From JACQFZ01 sp045810625 (lineage in GTDB: Bacteria; Pseudomonadota; Gammaproteobacteria; Acidiferrobacterales; Sulfurifustaceae), in assembly GCA_045810625.1 (NCBI GenBank), contig JBJMVQ010000074.1, forward strand, positions 11,632 through 75,631: a DNA stretch of 64,000 nt, in the 5' to 3' direction. Numbering within the stretch: the first letter of the stretch is position 1; each line of letters starts with the position of its first letter. A model generated the notes under the pieces. It worked only from the letters and a program-made list of their open reading frames with translations, did not search any database and was not told the origin of the DNA. The position numbers and the translations under genes are program-made. Positions 20,411 through 29,496 of this stretch are shown here, piece by piece.

Positions 20411-21553
20411 TTGAAACCCGAGACCGAGACCCCGACCCCCGCCGAAACATTTTATGCGCGCACATTCGCCCTGCTTACGCTGGCGCTGCTCGGCTTTCTG
20501 CTCTATCAGATTATGCTGCCGTTCTTCGCGCCGCTCGCCTGGGCGCTCTTCATTGCGTTTCTGATTTTCCCGATTCACACGTGGCTTGCGGGCAAGCTGC
20601 GCGGCCACGCGAGCGTATCGGCCGCGCTGCTGACGGCGGCGACGCTCGTGATCGTGCTCGGACCTCTCGCGGCGCTGAGCGCCGCATTCGCCGCACAGGT
20701 CACCGAGTTGCTGCAATACGCGCAGCAGCTCGCGTCCGATCGCGGGGCGTCCGCATTCGCCGATATCGGCACGATCCCCGTGTTGGGCCGCGCGCTCGAT
20801 TGGGCGCAGCAAACCTTCGGCGTATCGCTTGCCGACATTCAGGGTTGGGCCATGCAGGGCACGCGCACGGTGCTGCAATTCCTCGCGTCCATGGGCGGCA
20901 AGATTTTCATGGGCGCCGTCGGCACGGTGATTGGCTTCGTGCTAACGATGTTTCTGCTGTTCTTCACCATACGAGACGGCGAACAGATGCTCGGGACCGT
21001 ACGGGCACTCATTCCCGCATCACCGGCCAACAAGAACCGGCTGTTCAAACACCTCGCCGCCGTCACGCGCGCGATGGTTTACGGCACCGGCGTGACGGCA
21101 CTCACGCAAGGAGCGCTCGTTGGAATCGGATTCGCGATCGTGGGCCTGCCCTCACCCATCGTCTTCGGCGTGCTCGCGGCATTGTTTGCGCTGGTCCCGA
21201 TGGCCGGTACGCCGGTAATCTGGGTGCCCGCGGTACTGATACTCGCGGCGCAGCAGCGCTGGATCGCGGCGATCTTTCTGCTCGGGTGGGGTGTGTTGGT
21301 CGTAACGATCGACAACGTGCTGCGTCCCTATCTCGTGGCCGGCCGCGCGCCGGTCGGAACGCTCACCGTTTTCATGGGAGTGCTCGGCGGCGTTTCGACA
21401 TTCGGCGCGATCGGCGTCTTCTTGGGGCCCGTCGTGCTCGCGCTCGTCATCGCGCTCATCCGCTTCACACTCGAAGTGCGCGAAGCCGAAGCGGAGGCGG
21501 CTAAAACCGTGGCGGTAGCGCCGAGCGAACCGACACGCGTCGAGCGGCGTTAA
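20411..21553 (+). CDS. AI-2E family transporter (PerM/TqsA-like)
   Basis: This 380-residue inner-membrane protein starts at TTG 20411 with GGAGGAG before it. Its layout is typical of the AI-2E/UPF0118 family: paired N-terminal segments (LLTLALLGFLLYQIMLPFFAPLAW), an extended soluble stretch (about 75-165) and a C-terminal group of segments including NVLRPYLVAGRAPVGTLTVFMGVLGG and GPVVLALV. Members export small signals or ions, such as AI-2 or Na+/H+ exchange; the substrate here is unknown. The C-terminus is Ala/Glu-rich. It diverges from the aminotransferase gene. Confidence 0.9.
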   Translation: MKPETETPTPAETFYARTFALLTLALLGFLLYQIMLPFFAPLAWALFIAFLIFPIHTWLAGKLRGHASVSAALLTAATLVIVLGPLAALSAAFAAQVTELLQYAQQLASDRGASAFADIGTIPVLGRALDWAQQTFGVSLADIQGWAMQGTRTVLQFLASMGGKIFMGAVGTVIGFVLTMFLLFFTIRDGEQMLGTVRALIPASPANKNRLFKHLAAVTRAMVYGTGVTALTQGALVGIGFAIVGLPSPIVFGVLAALFALVPMAGTPVIWVPAVLILAAQQRWIAAIFLLGWGVLVVTIDNVLRPYLVAGRAPVGTLTVFMGVLGGVSTFGAIGVFLGPVVLALVIALIRFTLEVREAEAEAAKTVAVAPSEPTRVERR

Positions 21554-21592
21554 CGAGACATCGCCCGCGGCTCGCGCATTTTGGGGCGAGCG

Positions 21593-21880
21593 TTACTTCA
21601 CTTTCTTTCGCTCGATTTCCAACCGCTCCTTCGCATTCGCTTCGAGCCCGTCGAGTTGTTTCAGAATCACCCCCTGGTTCACGAGCGGATGCGGATCGCG
21701 CGGGTTGCGCGTCTTGAGACTTTCCACGGCTTCGAAGAGAGCGATCGAAAACGGATGAGTGGTGAGATGCGTGGCAATCGGCCGATCGGGCGTGATGACG
21801 AGTGCGCGAATTTTTCTGCGCGCTGCTCCGATACGCCTCGACCGGGCTCGCGTCTTTTGATCGCATTCAGCCGATCGCAT
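21593..21880 (-). pseudogene. Remnant of an MBL-fold hydrolase, C-terminal part only
   Basis: An open frame of 95 codons encodes PIATHLTTHPFSIALFEAV and PHPLVNQGVILKQLDGLEANAKERLEIE, which reads like the end of a subclass-B3-like MBL-fold protein. The metal-binding HxHxDH half is missing, and there is no room for it before the PA2779-type gene at 22123. The left end of homology meets a 14-base direct duplication (GATCGCATTCAGCC twice, about 21858-21885). I read it as a truncated, probably non-functional gene. A small free-standing protein is the alternative. Confidence 0.5.
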
Positions 21881-22044
21881 TCAGCCCGAGTCCGCCGACG
21901 GTGATGCCAAGAAAAGCGCTGAGGGCGGAGTTTTCAGCAGCGATCAATCAGTGAGCACGCCCGTTATATGAGGAGCCGCGACACGAGGGCGGGCTGCGAG
22001 ACCGCGCGATTGCCGCCTCGTGCGGCCGGCAATGCCCAGACAAC

Positions 22045-22090
22045 GCGTGCGCGCCCTAGCGAGCCAGGTCACTGGGCGAAACGCGCACGC
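22045..22090. promoter_or_regulatory. Long inverted repeat downstream of the PA2779-type gene
   Basis: GCGTGCGCG (22045-22053) and CGCGCACGC (22082-22090) are perfect 9-base arms, with an inner CCAG/CTGG pair. No T-run follows on the minus strand. It may act as a stem-loop 3' end for the minus-strand gene that stops at 22123. Confidence 0.4.
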
Positions 22091-22122
22091 AGACGAAAGG
22101 AGATGGTGCTTACGTCAGCCGG

Positions 22123-22488
22123 CTACAGCGCCAGCGCGAGAACAATGATCAGCACCAGGATGAGAATCAGCTCGTTATTGGACAACCGACCGCCGGCCGG
22201 CAGGTCGCCGAGTTTGCCCGCGAGCGCGCGCACTTCGGCATCGGTCATCGCGTCGACTCGGGCTACGGCCTGCTCCGGAGGAACACCGAGCGTTTGCAGC
22301 TGCGTCGCCAATTCGGGCCGTTGCACAAGCGCCTTCAGTTGCGCGCGCAACTCCGCCGCCTGTCCTGAGTTCATCGCGTCTTCGGTACTGACGATCGCGG
22401 CACTCGCGGGTACAGCGACCGCAAGGCTCAGCGCACAGGAAAAGAAAAACCCGACGATCGACGTACGTAGCTGGCGTGGCGACTTCAT
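22123..22488 (-). CDS. PA2779-family exported protein
   Basis: The 121-residue protein has a signal peptide (TSIVGFFFSCALSLAVAVPASA), a helical middle (ELRAQLKALVQRPELATQLQTLGVPPEQAVARVDAMTDAEVRALAGKLGDLPAGG) and a C-terminal hydrophobic tail (ELILILVLIIVLALAL). This order, especially GVPPEQAVARVDAMTDAE and LPAGG, is that of the PA2779 family. GGAGG precedes ATG 22488. In many proteobacteria such genes are paired with a PA2778-type cysteine peptidase; no such partner is present here. Function unknown; probably periplasmic and anchored at its C-terminus. Confidence 0.85.
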   Translation of the reverse strand: MKSPRQLRTSIVGFFFSCALSLAVAVPASAAIVSTEDAMNSGQAAELRAQLKALVQRPELATQLQTLGVPPEQAVARVDAMTDAEVRALAGKLGDLPAGGRLSNNELILILVLIIVLALAL

Positions 22489-22643
22489 GCTTCCTCCCTG
22501 TTTATTGGTTGTGTTTCACCTATATAAGCATCGCCTGTCGCTTTGGCTAGCCTCCCCGCGCTACCTTCTGTCCGGTCATCGCGCTTTTATATCCGTTCCG
22601 CCTCTCGACCGCGCTGAATAAAGACCGTATCGCGCGCGACCCG

Positions 22644-24014
22644 CTACCCCGCCGCGCGGCGGGAATCGTCGACGTCGGTGCGAAACATGGCTTCCATCTC
22701 GCGCCGGATTTTCACCGCCTCGGCGCTCTCGTCGGTCACGACATCGCTCCAACGCACCGCCTCGCCGGCTTTCACGGCATTCCGCAGCTTCACCTGATGC
22801 GCCAACCCGATCGGCAAACCGCCGAACCGCAGCGACTCCGCGGCGGGCATGAGCTTTCCCCACACGGTGTAACCGCCTTCGCCGTCGAGCATCTCACCGG
22901 CCTTCAAGTCGCGCTTCGCCGTCGCGACGACATCTCCACGGAAACCGGTCGCGGCGCCGGTCGGTTCCTTGCGCAGCGCCGCGCTCGCGACCGAGACACC
23001 CAGCTCGAGCCCGATCAGGTGATACGGTTTGTACATCGCGGAATACTTGCCCGAAGGATCGGTGACCAGACCGTATTCGCCGAAGCAGCGCGCGACGTAA
23101 TCCGACGGCGCCTCGAACACCACGTACACGCCCCAGCGCAGATCGCGAAATACCGGCCGGCCGTCGCGCTCGAGCGACGAGATCACTTCGACTTGGCCCT
23201 TGTGATGAAGCTGCCCGCCCGCGTCGCGCGGACGCAGCACGCGCGGGAGATCGTCGACGCCGCACGGCGGAAACGCGAGGCCGTGCGGCGCCGGCGTCAA
23301 TCCGGTCGCGTTCGCGACCGCCGCCATTTCGATGCCCGACTTCGTCCCGTCGAGAAACGAGTTGAACATCTGCGCGTTCATGCCGCCGAGGCGCGCCTGC
23401 TCCGGCGTGAGACCGTAGTGCGACCACACGGTGTCGGGCGTCGACGCATGATACGAGGGCAGATACTTGGTGCCTTTGCCCGCCGCGACGACGTCGAACC
23501 CCGCCGTGCGCGCCCAATCGACCAGCTCGCAGATCAGCGCCGGCTGATCGCCGTACGCGAGCGAATACACCACGCCCGCTTCGCGCGCGCGCGCGGCGAG
23601 CAGCGGACCGGCGAGCACGTCGGCTTCGACGTTGACCATCACGATGTGCTTGCCGTGCGCGACGGCGGCGAGCGCATGCCGGATGCCGGCCGGCGGACTG
23701 CCGGTCGCGTCGATCACAACGTCGAGCCCGGGCGCCGCAATCAGCGCGGCCGCATCCTCGCCGACATGCGTCGTGCCGCGACTGTACGCCTCGGCGAGCG
23801 AGCGCGCATCGATACGCTCCGCGGGCCAGCCGACGCGCGCGAGCGCCTCGCGCGCGCGCGGCACGGAAAGATCTGCGACGCCGAGCAGATGCAGGCCCGG
23901 CGTGCGCCGCGCCTGCGCGAGAAACATCGATCCGAATTTTCCGGCGCCGATCAAGCCGACCCGTATCGGCGCGCGCGACGCTTCGCGCTCTTGCAGCAGG
24001 CGATAGAGGTTCAT
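22644..24014 (-). CDS. NAD(P)-dependent oxidoreductase with C-terminal SAF domain
   Basis: The 456-residue protein has a Rossmann nucleotide-binding site at VGLIGAGKFGSMF (about 19-31) followed by homoserine-dehydrogenase-like sequence (GLDVVIDATGSP, HGKHIVMVNVEADVLAGPLL). The C-terminal third has SAF-domain features (DVVATAKRDLKAGEMLDGEGGYTVWGKL), as in flagellar FlgA/sialic acid synthase-type domains. This fusion occurs in carbohydrate-acid catabolic enzymes of proteobacteria. GGAG precedes ATG 24014. The substrate cannot be told from sequence or context, as the neighbours are unrelated. Confidence 0.82.
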   Translation of the reverse strand: MNLYRLLQEREASRAPIRVGLIGAGKFGSMFLAQARRTPGLHLLGVADLSVPRAREALARVGWPAERIDARSLAEAYSRGTTHVGEDAAALIAAPGLDVVIDATGSPPAGIRHALAAVAHGKHIVMVNVEADVLAGPLLAARAREAGVVYSLAYGDQPALICELVDWARTAGFDVVAAGKGTKYLPSYHASTPDTVWSHYGLTPEQARLGGMNAQMFNSFLDGTKSGIEMAAVANATGLTPAPHGLAFPPCGVDDLPRVLRPRDAGGQLHHKGQVEVISSLERDGRPVFRDLRWGVYVVFEAPSDYVARCFGEYGLVTDPSGKYSAMYKPYHLIGLELGVSVASAALRKEPTGAATGFRGDVVATAKRDLKAGEMLDGEGGYTVWGKLMPAAESLRFGGLPIGLAHQVKLRNAVKAGEAVRWSDVVTDESAEAVKIRREMEAMFRTDVDDSRRAAG

Positions 24015-24281
24015 CGTTCGCTCCTAATCCCGGCGCTACACAACGCGGGCATTAAGCCTTAGTTCAAGTGCGACGGCGCGGACGGCGCGCGTGTGCCTTT
24101 CGAATTACCGTCACTACTTTTCAATTTCTGCGGCCACAGGCGCCGTCCCGTTTCACTGTGCAGAAAGATCGCGCACTATTCGCGGAGCTGAGGGATTTAC
24201 CGTATTGTTCACAGCGACGCCTGCGCTCTACTTTGCGACGAAATAGTAACGCCGTCCAACAATAACGCTACAGGGGAAAAT

Positions 24282-26558
24282 ATGAATAATAAGTCACGCG
24301 CCCGCCTTCGCCGCCGCCGGTTTCTGCTCGCCCTGATGTTCGTCGTCGGAACGCCCGCGGTCGGGACGCTCGTCAACGCCAAATCCATGCACGCCCACGC
24401 CGCGGAAGCAGCCGCATCGCTCTATCAGGGTCCGGCGCCCCGGCCCGGTCCCGACATTCTGTACGCCGCGCCGCCGCGCGCGCCGCAGCTCGAAAACACC
24501 GGCGCATGGGGCGCGGGCCCGATTCTCATCTCGGGCGCGAGCGCGTATCGCAAGGGCGAGTTTCTGTATCAGGATTTCTTGTACGACGACCACGGTGCGA
24601 ACGGCGGCGTGCCCGATCCGAACGATCCGCGCACGACCGGCAGCGCGTTCTCGGGGCCGAACGGCACGTACACGTACCCGACCGATCCGGTCTACGCCAA
24701 CAACGCCGCCGATTTCGTCGAGCTGCGCGTGAAGCCGGCCGGCCAGGCGACGCTCTTTCGCGTCACGCTCAATACGTTGATCGATCCCGCGCGCGTCGCC
24801 TTCACGATCGCGATCGGTCAGTCGCCGGCAGCGGTCGAATTTCCGCACGGCGCCAACGCGCGCGCGCCGGCCGAATTGTTCCTGACGGTGCACGGCCAGA
24901 CGGCGGACCTTATTAATGCGGCGAGCGGCCAGCCGGTCGCACCGGCGCCAACGGTGAGCGTCGATCTCGTGCGGCGCCAGTTCGAAGTGCGCGTCGCCAA
25001 GACGGCGTGGGACCCGGGCCAGCGCGTCGTGCGGCTCGCGGCCGGCGTCGGGCTATGGGACGTCACGAACGGCCGCTATCTGATCCCCGCTGCCGCCGCA
25101 ACCGCAACCACGCCCGGCGGCGCCGGTGCGCTGCTTCGACCGCCCGCGTTCTTCAACGTCGCGTTCCGCTTCGACGAGCCGATGCCCGACCCGTCCGATC
25201 TGTCGCAGACCGGCAACGCCGCCTGGTGGCGCGACGGCGCGCAGGGCGAAGCGCTGCGCGGCGGCGACATCAGCGGCTTCTTCGCGATGGTCGATTTCGC
25301 GAAGCTCGCGAAGAACGTCACCGACGACATGCGCGGCCTGCCGACCGGCGTGCCGCAGTCGGGGCCGATGGATCGCATCTTCGCGAGTCACTTCGAAACG
25401 AAGCAAGGCGTCGACTTCACGAGCGAGTGCGGTGAAGCCGCCGCCTGCAAAGGCGAACTGCTCGGTCAGCTCCAGCCGTACGCGATCTACGTGCCGGTCA
25501 AACCGCAGCCGGCCGACGGTTACGGCTTCACGCTGCTGCTGCATTCGCTCAGCGCGAATTACAACCAGTACCTCGGCAGCCTCAATCAATCGCAGCTCGG
25601 CGAGCGCGGCCGCGGACACATCATCGCGACGCCCGCCGGGCGCGGGCCGGACGGCTGGTACGTCGATCATGCCGCGGCCGACACTTTCGAAGTCTGGAAC
25701 GACGTCGCGCGAAACTACCGGCTCGATCCGGCGCTGACCTCGATCAGCGGCTACTCGATGGGCGGCTACGGAACGTTCAAGTTCGCCACGCGCTACCCGG
25801 ACCTGTTCGCCAAAGCGCATACCGTCGTCGGACCGCCCGCGCTCGGCATCTGGGCGCCGCCCGCGTCGCCCACCGGCGGCGAGAGCACCAACACCTTCAA
25901 CCTGCTCGAAGGCGTGCGCAACATTCCGTTCCTGATGTGGGTGCAGGTGACCGACGAGCTGGTGCCCTACTCCGGCACGTCGGCGCAGGCGCAGCGCTTC
26001 GATCAGCTCGGCTACCGCTACGAGTTCGACAGCTTCACCACCGGCGAGCATCTGACGCTCGCGCTGAACGATCAGTACGAGCCGTCGGCCGCGTTCCTCG
26101 GCGACGCGCGGGTCGACCGCGATCCGGCGCACGTGACCTACGTCGTGAATCCGCGCATGGATTTCCCCGACGCCGGACTCGTCGGCGATCACGCGTACTG
26201 GCTCTCGGGCCTGCGGCTGCGCGACGCGAGCGGCGACGCGCCGCGCGGCACGATCGACGTGTTCTCGCACGGCTTCGGCGTCGGCGATGCGCCGCCGCTG
26301 CCGACGCAGACGGGCGCCGGACTTCTCACCGGCGGCAATCTGGGCGCGCTCGCGTTCGTGAGCCAGTCGAAGGCGTGGGGCGCCGCGCCCGTGCAGCTCG
26401 CGGCAAACCGGCTCGACATCACGGCGCGCAACATCGCGGCCGTCGTCGTGCATGTCGACCGCGCGCGCGTTGGATGCGACGTCGTATTGAACGTCGACAC
26501 CGACGGACCGCTCACCGTCACCCTGCAGGGTTGCGGGCGCGAAGCGCGGTTCCCGTGA
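24282..26558 (+). CDS. Large exported alpha/beta-hydrolase (esterase/peptidase-like)
   Basis: This 758-residue exported protein has an Arg-rich start and a hydrophobic stretch (FLLALMFVVGTPAVG) that fits a signal peptide. Residues about 60-310 form a beta-rich domain (FVELRVKPAGQATLFRVTLN, and the later VGLWDVTNGRYL) resembling glucodextranase-like or DOMON-type domains. The hydrolase domain (about 380-640) has nucleophile motif GYSMGGYGT (Ser about 492), an aspartate in VQVTDELVPYSG and a histidine in TTGEHLTLAL. The end is another beta-rich domain. AGGGGA precedes ATG 24282. Substrate unknown; an extracellular ester, polymer or peptide is likely. Confidence 0.82.
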   Translation: MNNKSRARLRRRRFLLALMFVVGTPAVGTLVNAKSMHAHAAEAAASLYQGPAPRPGPDILYAAPPRAPQLENTGAWGAGPILISGASAYRKGEFLYQDFLYDDHGANGGVPDPNDPRTTGSAFSGPNGTYTYPTDPVYANNAADFVELRVKPAGQATLFRVTLNTLIDPARVAFTIAIGQSPAAVEFPHGANARAPAELFLTVHGQTADLINAASGQPVAPAPTVSVDLVRRQFEVRVAKTAWDPGQRVVRLAAGVGLWDVTNGRYLIPAAAATATTPGGAGALLRPPAFFNVAFRFDEPMPDPSDLSQTGNAAWWRDGAQGEALRGGDISGFFAMVDFAKLAKNVTDDMRGLPTGVPQSGPMDRIFASHFETKQGVDFTSECGEAAACKGELLGQLQPYAIYVPVKPQPADGYGFTLLLHSLSANYNQYLGSLNQSQLGERGRGHIIATPAGRGPDGWYVDHAAADTFEVWNDVARNYRLDPALTSISGYSMGGYGTFKFATRYPDLFAKAHTVVGPPALGIWAPPASPTGGESTNTFNLLEGVRNIPFLMWVQVTDELVPYSGTSAQAQRFDQLGYRYEFDSFTTGEHLTLALNDQYEPSAAFLGDARVDRDPAHVTYVVNPRMDFPDAGLVGDHAYWLSGLRLRDASGDAPRGTIDVFSHGFGVGDAPPLPTQTGAGLLTGGNLGALAFVSQSKAWGAAPVQLAANRLDITARNIAAVVVHVDRARVGCDVVLNVDTDGPLTVTLQGCGREARFP

Positions 26559-26564
26559 CGCCCG

Positions 26565-27371
26565 TTACGCGGCCGTGGTCGCGGCGTCTTGCGAGTAGCG
26601 CAGGAGGCAATCGTCGCTCAGCGTCTCGATCGGGGTGAAATCGCGATTCGCGATCCAGGTCGGACGCTTGAAGCGGCGGATCGCGTTGTCGCAGCGGTTG
26701 AGCGACAGATACACGATCCAGCGCGACCACGGCGTCAGGTTCGAGCCCGAGGCGTGCACGAGGTTGCCGTGGAACAGGAGCATCGAGCCGGGCGCGCCCT
26801 TCGGCGCGACGATTCCGCCTTCGGCGACGAGGCGCGTGATCGTCTCGTGGTCGATGGTCCAGAGCGGATAGCTCGTCGTCGTGACATCGTGGCCCGCCTC
26901 CAGCCGGCCCTTGCGATGGCTTTTCGGGATGAACATGAGCGGACCGTTGAACTCGTTCACCTCCGCGAGAAAGAGCGCGATGTTCATCGCGCGCGGAGTC
27001 GGCATGTCGTCGTCCTGGTACCAGGTCGCGTAGTCCTGATGCCACTGCCACACCGCGCCGTCGAACGCCGCCTTCGCGTTGATCTTGAACTGATGCAGGT
27101 ACAAGTCGTCCGCGCCGAGCAACTGCCGCCCCGGCTCGATCAGGCGCGGATGACGCGCGAGGATGCCGAACACCTCGTTCCACGTCTGCACGTAAAACGC
27201 GGAGCGCGGCGCGTCCGAGCCCTTTTCGTGAATTACTTCCGGCCGTTGCTCCGCCAATACACGCGGCACCTCGCGGTTGAGCAAGTTCATCTCCTGCGGC
27301 GTAAATACGTTCGGCAGGAACAGATAGCCTTGTTCATGAAATTCCTGAATTTGCCGATCCGTCAGTTTCAT
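26565..27371 (-). CDS. Phytanoyl-CoA dioxygenase (PhyH) family protein, EctD-like
   Basis: The 268-residue Fe(II)/2-oxoglutarate dioxygenase has the iron ligands in WHQD (His111, Asp113) and LVHASGSN (His206), with an arginine in TPWSRW that would bind 2-oxoglutarate. The spacing and the block LLFHGNLVHASGSNLTPWSRW resemble the ectoine-hydroxylase branch of PhyH. No ectoine biosynthesis genes are nearby, so the substrate is open. GGAGG precedes ATG 27371. It converges on the exported hydrolase with a 6-base gap and lies 117 bases after the histidine kinase on the same strand. Confidence 0.88.
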   Translation of the reverse strand: MKLTDRQIQEFHEQGYLFLPNVFTPQEMNLLNREVPRVLAEQRPEVIHEKGSDAPRSAFYVQTWNEVFGILARHPRLIEPGRQLLGADDLYLHQFKINAKAAFDGAVWQWHQDYATWYQDDDMPTPRAMNIALFLAEVNEFNGPLMFIPKSHRKGRLEAGHDVTTTSYPLWTIDHETITRLVAEGGIVAPKGAPGSMLLFHGNLVHASGSNLTPWSRWIVYLSLNRCDNAIRRFKRPTWIANRDFTPIETLSDDCLLRYSQDAATTAA

Positions 27372-27488
27372 ATCTGCGCCTCCGGCAGTTCGTCGGATAT
27401 TTGCCTGTCACGCGCACCACGCCGCCTATCGTAACATCGCTTCGCAATACCCCAACCTCGTTCTGAAAAACCGCACCAAGGTTGTCTC

Positions 27489-29090
27489 TCAAAGCGGCAG
27501 ATGGACGATGAACTCCGCGCCCTTCCCAGGCCCTTCGCTCCGGGCCTCGATCCGCCCGCCGTGCAGCTGAACGAGCTTGCGCACCAGCGTCAGCCCGATT
27601 CCCAAACCGCGGCCACGGTGCCGGCGCGACAGATCGAGCTGGGCGAAGACATCGAACACACGCGATAGCATCTCTTCGGCGATGCCGATGCCGGTGTCCC
27701 GCACCGATACCGCAACGCCGGCTCCCTCGCGCTTTGCAGTCAAACCAATGTGGCCTTTGCCCTCCGTATATTTCGCGGCATTGTCGAGCAGGTTGGCAAA
27801 CACTTGAGCGAGGCGCACCGGATCGGCGTGCAGACGGACCGTTTCGGCCGGGAGGGATACGGTCAGCTCGTGGCCGGCGGCGGCGATGAGCGGCTTGCTC
27901 ATTTCGACCGCGTCTTTGATCACCTGCGTGAGATCGACCGGTTCTTTGCGCAGCTCAATCTCGCCGCGCATGATGCGCGACACTTCGAGGAGATCCTCGA
28001 CTAGACGCACCATGTGATCGAGCTTGCGCTCCATCATTTCACAGGCGCCGGCCGTTGTCGTGTTCGCGCCGCTGGACGCTTTCAGGATATCGAGCGAATA
28101 GCTGACCGCCGCGATTGGGTTGCGCAACTCATGCGCCAGCGTCGCGAGAAATTCGTCTTTGCGACGGTCCGCTTCGCGCAGCGCCTCGTGCGTCTGGATC
28201 ACCTCCGTAATGTCCACCGCACAGCCGGTGTAGCCGAGCAGGCGCCCGGCCGAATCCGTGCGCGGGTTGGCGCGCGCCTCCATCCAGCGCCATTGCCCGT
28301 CCGCGCGTCGCACGCGCACGCGCGCCTGAAACGACCGCCGCGCGCCGGCCGCAGCGCGGAAGCCGAACGTGTACGACGCGACGTCATCCGGATGCAGCAC
28401 GGCATGCCAATCGATCTCAATGACTTGCGCCAAGTCAACGGCAAAGAATTCGAGCGCCGGGCGATTCAGGAACTCGACGCGATCGTTCACGTCCGTCGAC
28501 CAAATCAATAGCGCTGCCGAGTCGGCGAGCGTGCGAAATCGCATCTCGCTTTCTCGGAGCGTTTGCTCGAGGCGCTTGCGCTCGGTGATATCGGTGCCGG
28601 CTGAGGCGACCGTGTTATCGTCGAGGCGGAAGACGGAGCGCAGGAAGTCACGGCCGCGCAACGAAACCTCGTCCTGAAACGGTTCCCCCGTCGATAGTAC
28701 CGTCTCGCAACGCGCAAGGATCGTTTGCGCTTCCTCCGGAACGAAGACGTCGCCCAATCGGCGTCCCACCACATTGTCGCGCTCCCACCCAATGGCTTCG
28801 AGCGCGGTCGCGTTGATCTCACGAAAGATCCAATCGACGACGGCCCCCTGGCCGTCGTTTACGGCTTCGAGGAGGAACACCAGCTCGCGGAGATTTTCGA
28901 AAAACGCGCGATACTTCAGCTCGGCGGCGTACCGCGCTTCGGCCCGCTGGCGCTCCGCGTCGTCCGACAAACGGCGGCCGCTACGGCGGCTCGCAACATC
29001 GGTCGCGGGAACGCGGTCCGTGGACCGGCGCAGCGGATGCGAAGCGCGCCCGCCCTCGGGTCCCTGTGTGCCGCCTCGCGGCTCCGTCAC
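27489..29090 (-). CDS. Cytoplasmic PAS-domain sensor histidine kinase
   Basis: The 533-residue kinase has two PAS domains (about 60-172 and 185-300). A HisKA domain follows, with the phospho-accepting histidine in FLATLAHELRNP (His320), then an HATPase domain with N-box NLLDNAAKY, G1 box DTGIGIAEEM and G2 box RGLGIGLTLVRKL. No membrane segment is seen, so it senses a cytoplasmic signal. Translation starts at GTG 29090 with AGGGGG before it. No response regulator is adjacent, so it is an orphan kinase whose partner must lie elsewhere. Confidence 0.92.
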   Translation of the reverse strand: MTEPRGGTQGPEGGRASHPLRRSTDRVPATDVASRRSGRRLSDDAERQRAEARYAAELKYRAFFENLRELVFLLEAVNDGQGAVVDWIFREINATALEAIGWERDNVVGRRLGDVFVPEEAQTILARCETVLSTGEPFQDEVSLRGRDFLRSVFRLDDNTVASAGTDITERKRLEQTLRESEMRFRTLADSAALLIWSTDVNDRVEFLNRPALEFFAVDLAQVIEIDWHAVLHPDDVASYTFGFRAAAGARRSFQARVRVRRADGQWRWMEARANPRTDSAGRLLGYTGCAVDITEVIQTHEALREADRRKDEFLATLAHELRNPIAAVSYSLDILKASSGANTTTAGACEMMERKLDHMVRLVEDLLEVSRIMRGEIELRKEPVDLTQVIKDAVEMSKPLIAAAGHELTVSLPAETVRLHADPVRLAQVFANLLDNAAKYTEGKGHIGLTAKREGAGVAVSVRDTGIGIAEEMLSRVFDVFAQLDLSRRHRGRGLGIGLTLVRKLVQLHGGRIEARSEGPGKGAEFIVHLPL

Positions 29091-29496
29091 TTCGCCCCCT
29101 GTTCGTTCGAGACGAACTGCCGCTCAACGGTGTCGGGGAGCGCAGGGAACGTCGAGACGCACGCGCTCATCGTTGAGCGAATCATGCAACAGCGAGCGGA
29201 CGGACATCGTAGCGCGCCGCGACGCGCATGAAACCCTACGCCCTGTCAGACCCCGTTCTCCCGTCAGCGTTATCTCTCGCCGCGCTGGGTAAGTTGCCCA
29301 ATGCGCCGGCGATACTTGTCCCGAGATCTTCCACGGATGCTCGCATCGATTCCCGCCATTTTCGTGACGCCATCAAAACAAACGATGACATCACGCTTTG
29401 CTGCACAGGAGGAACACCGGTGCATCATCGCCGGGAGAACGTGTATGGTCGGGGCTCTGTCGCTCGTGAAGCCGCCGAACGGGAGCTGTTCGCCGA
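29091..29496. other. Divergent intergenic region between histidine kinase and MFS gene
   Basis: These 406 bases separate divergent genes and must hold both promoters. Short open frames here have no ribosome sites or recognisable products. No repeat copy or clear operator is visible. Confidence 0.5.
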
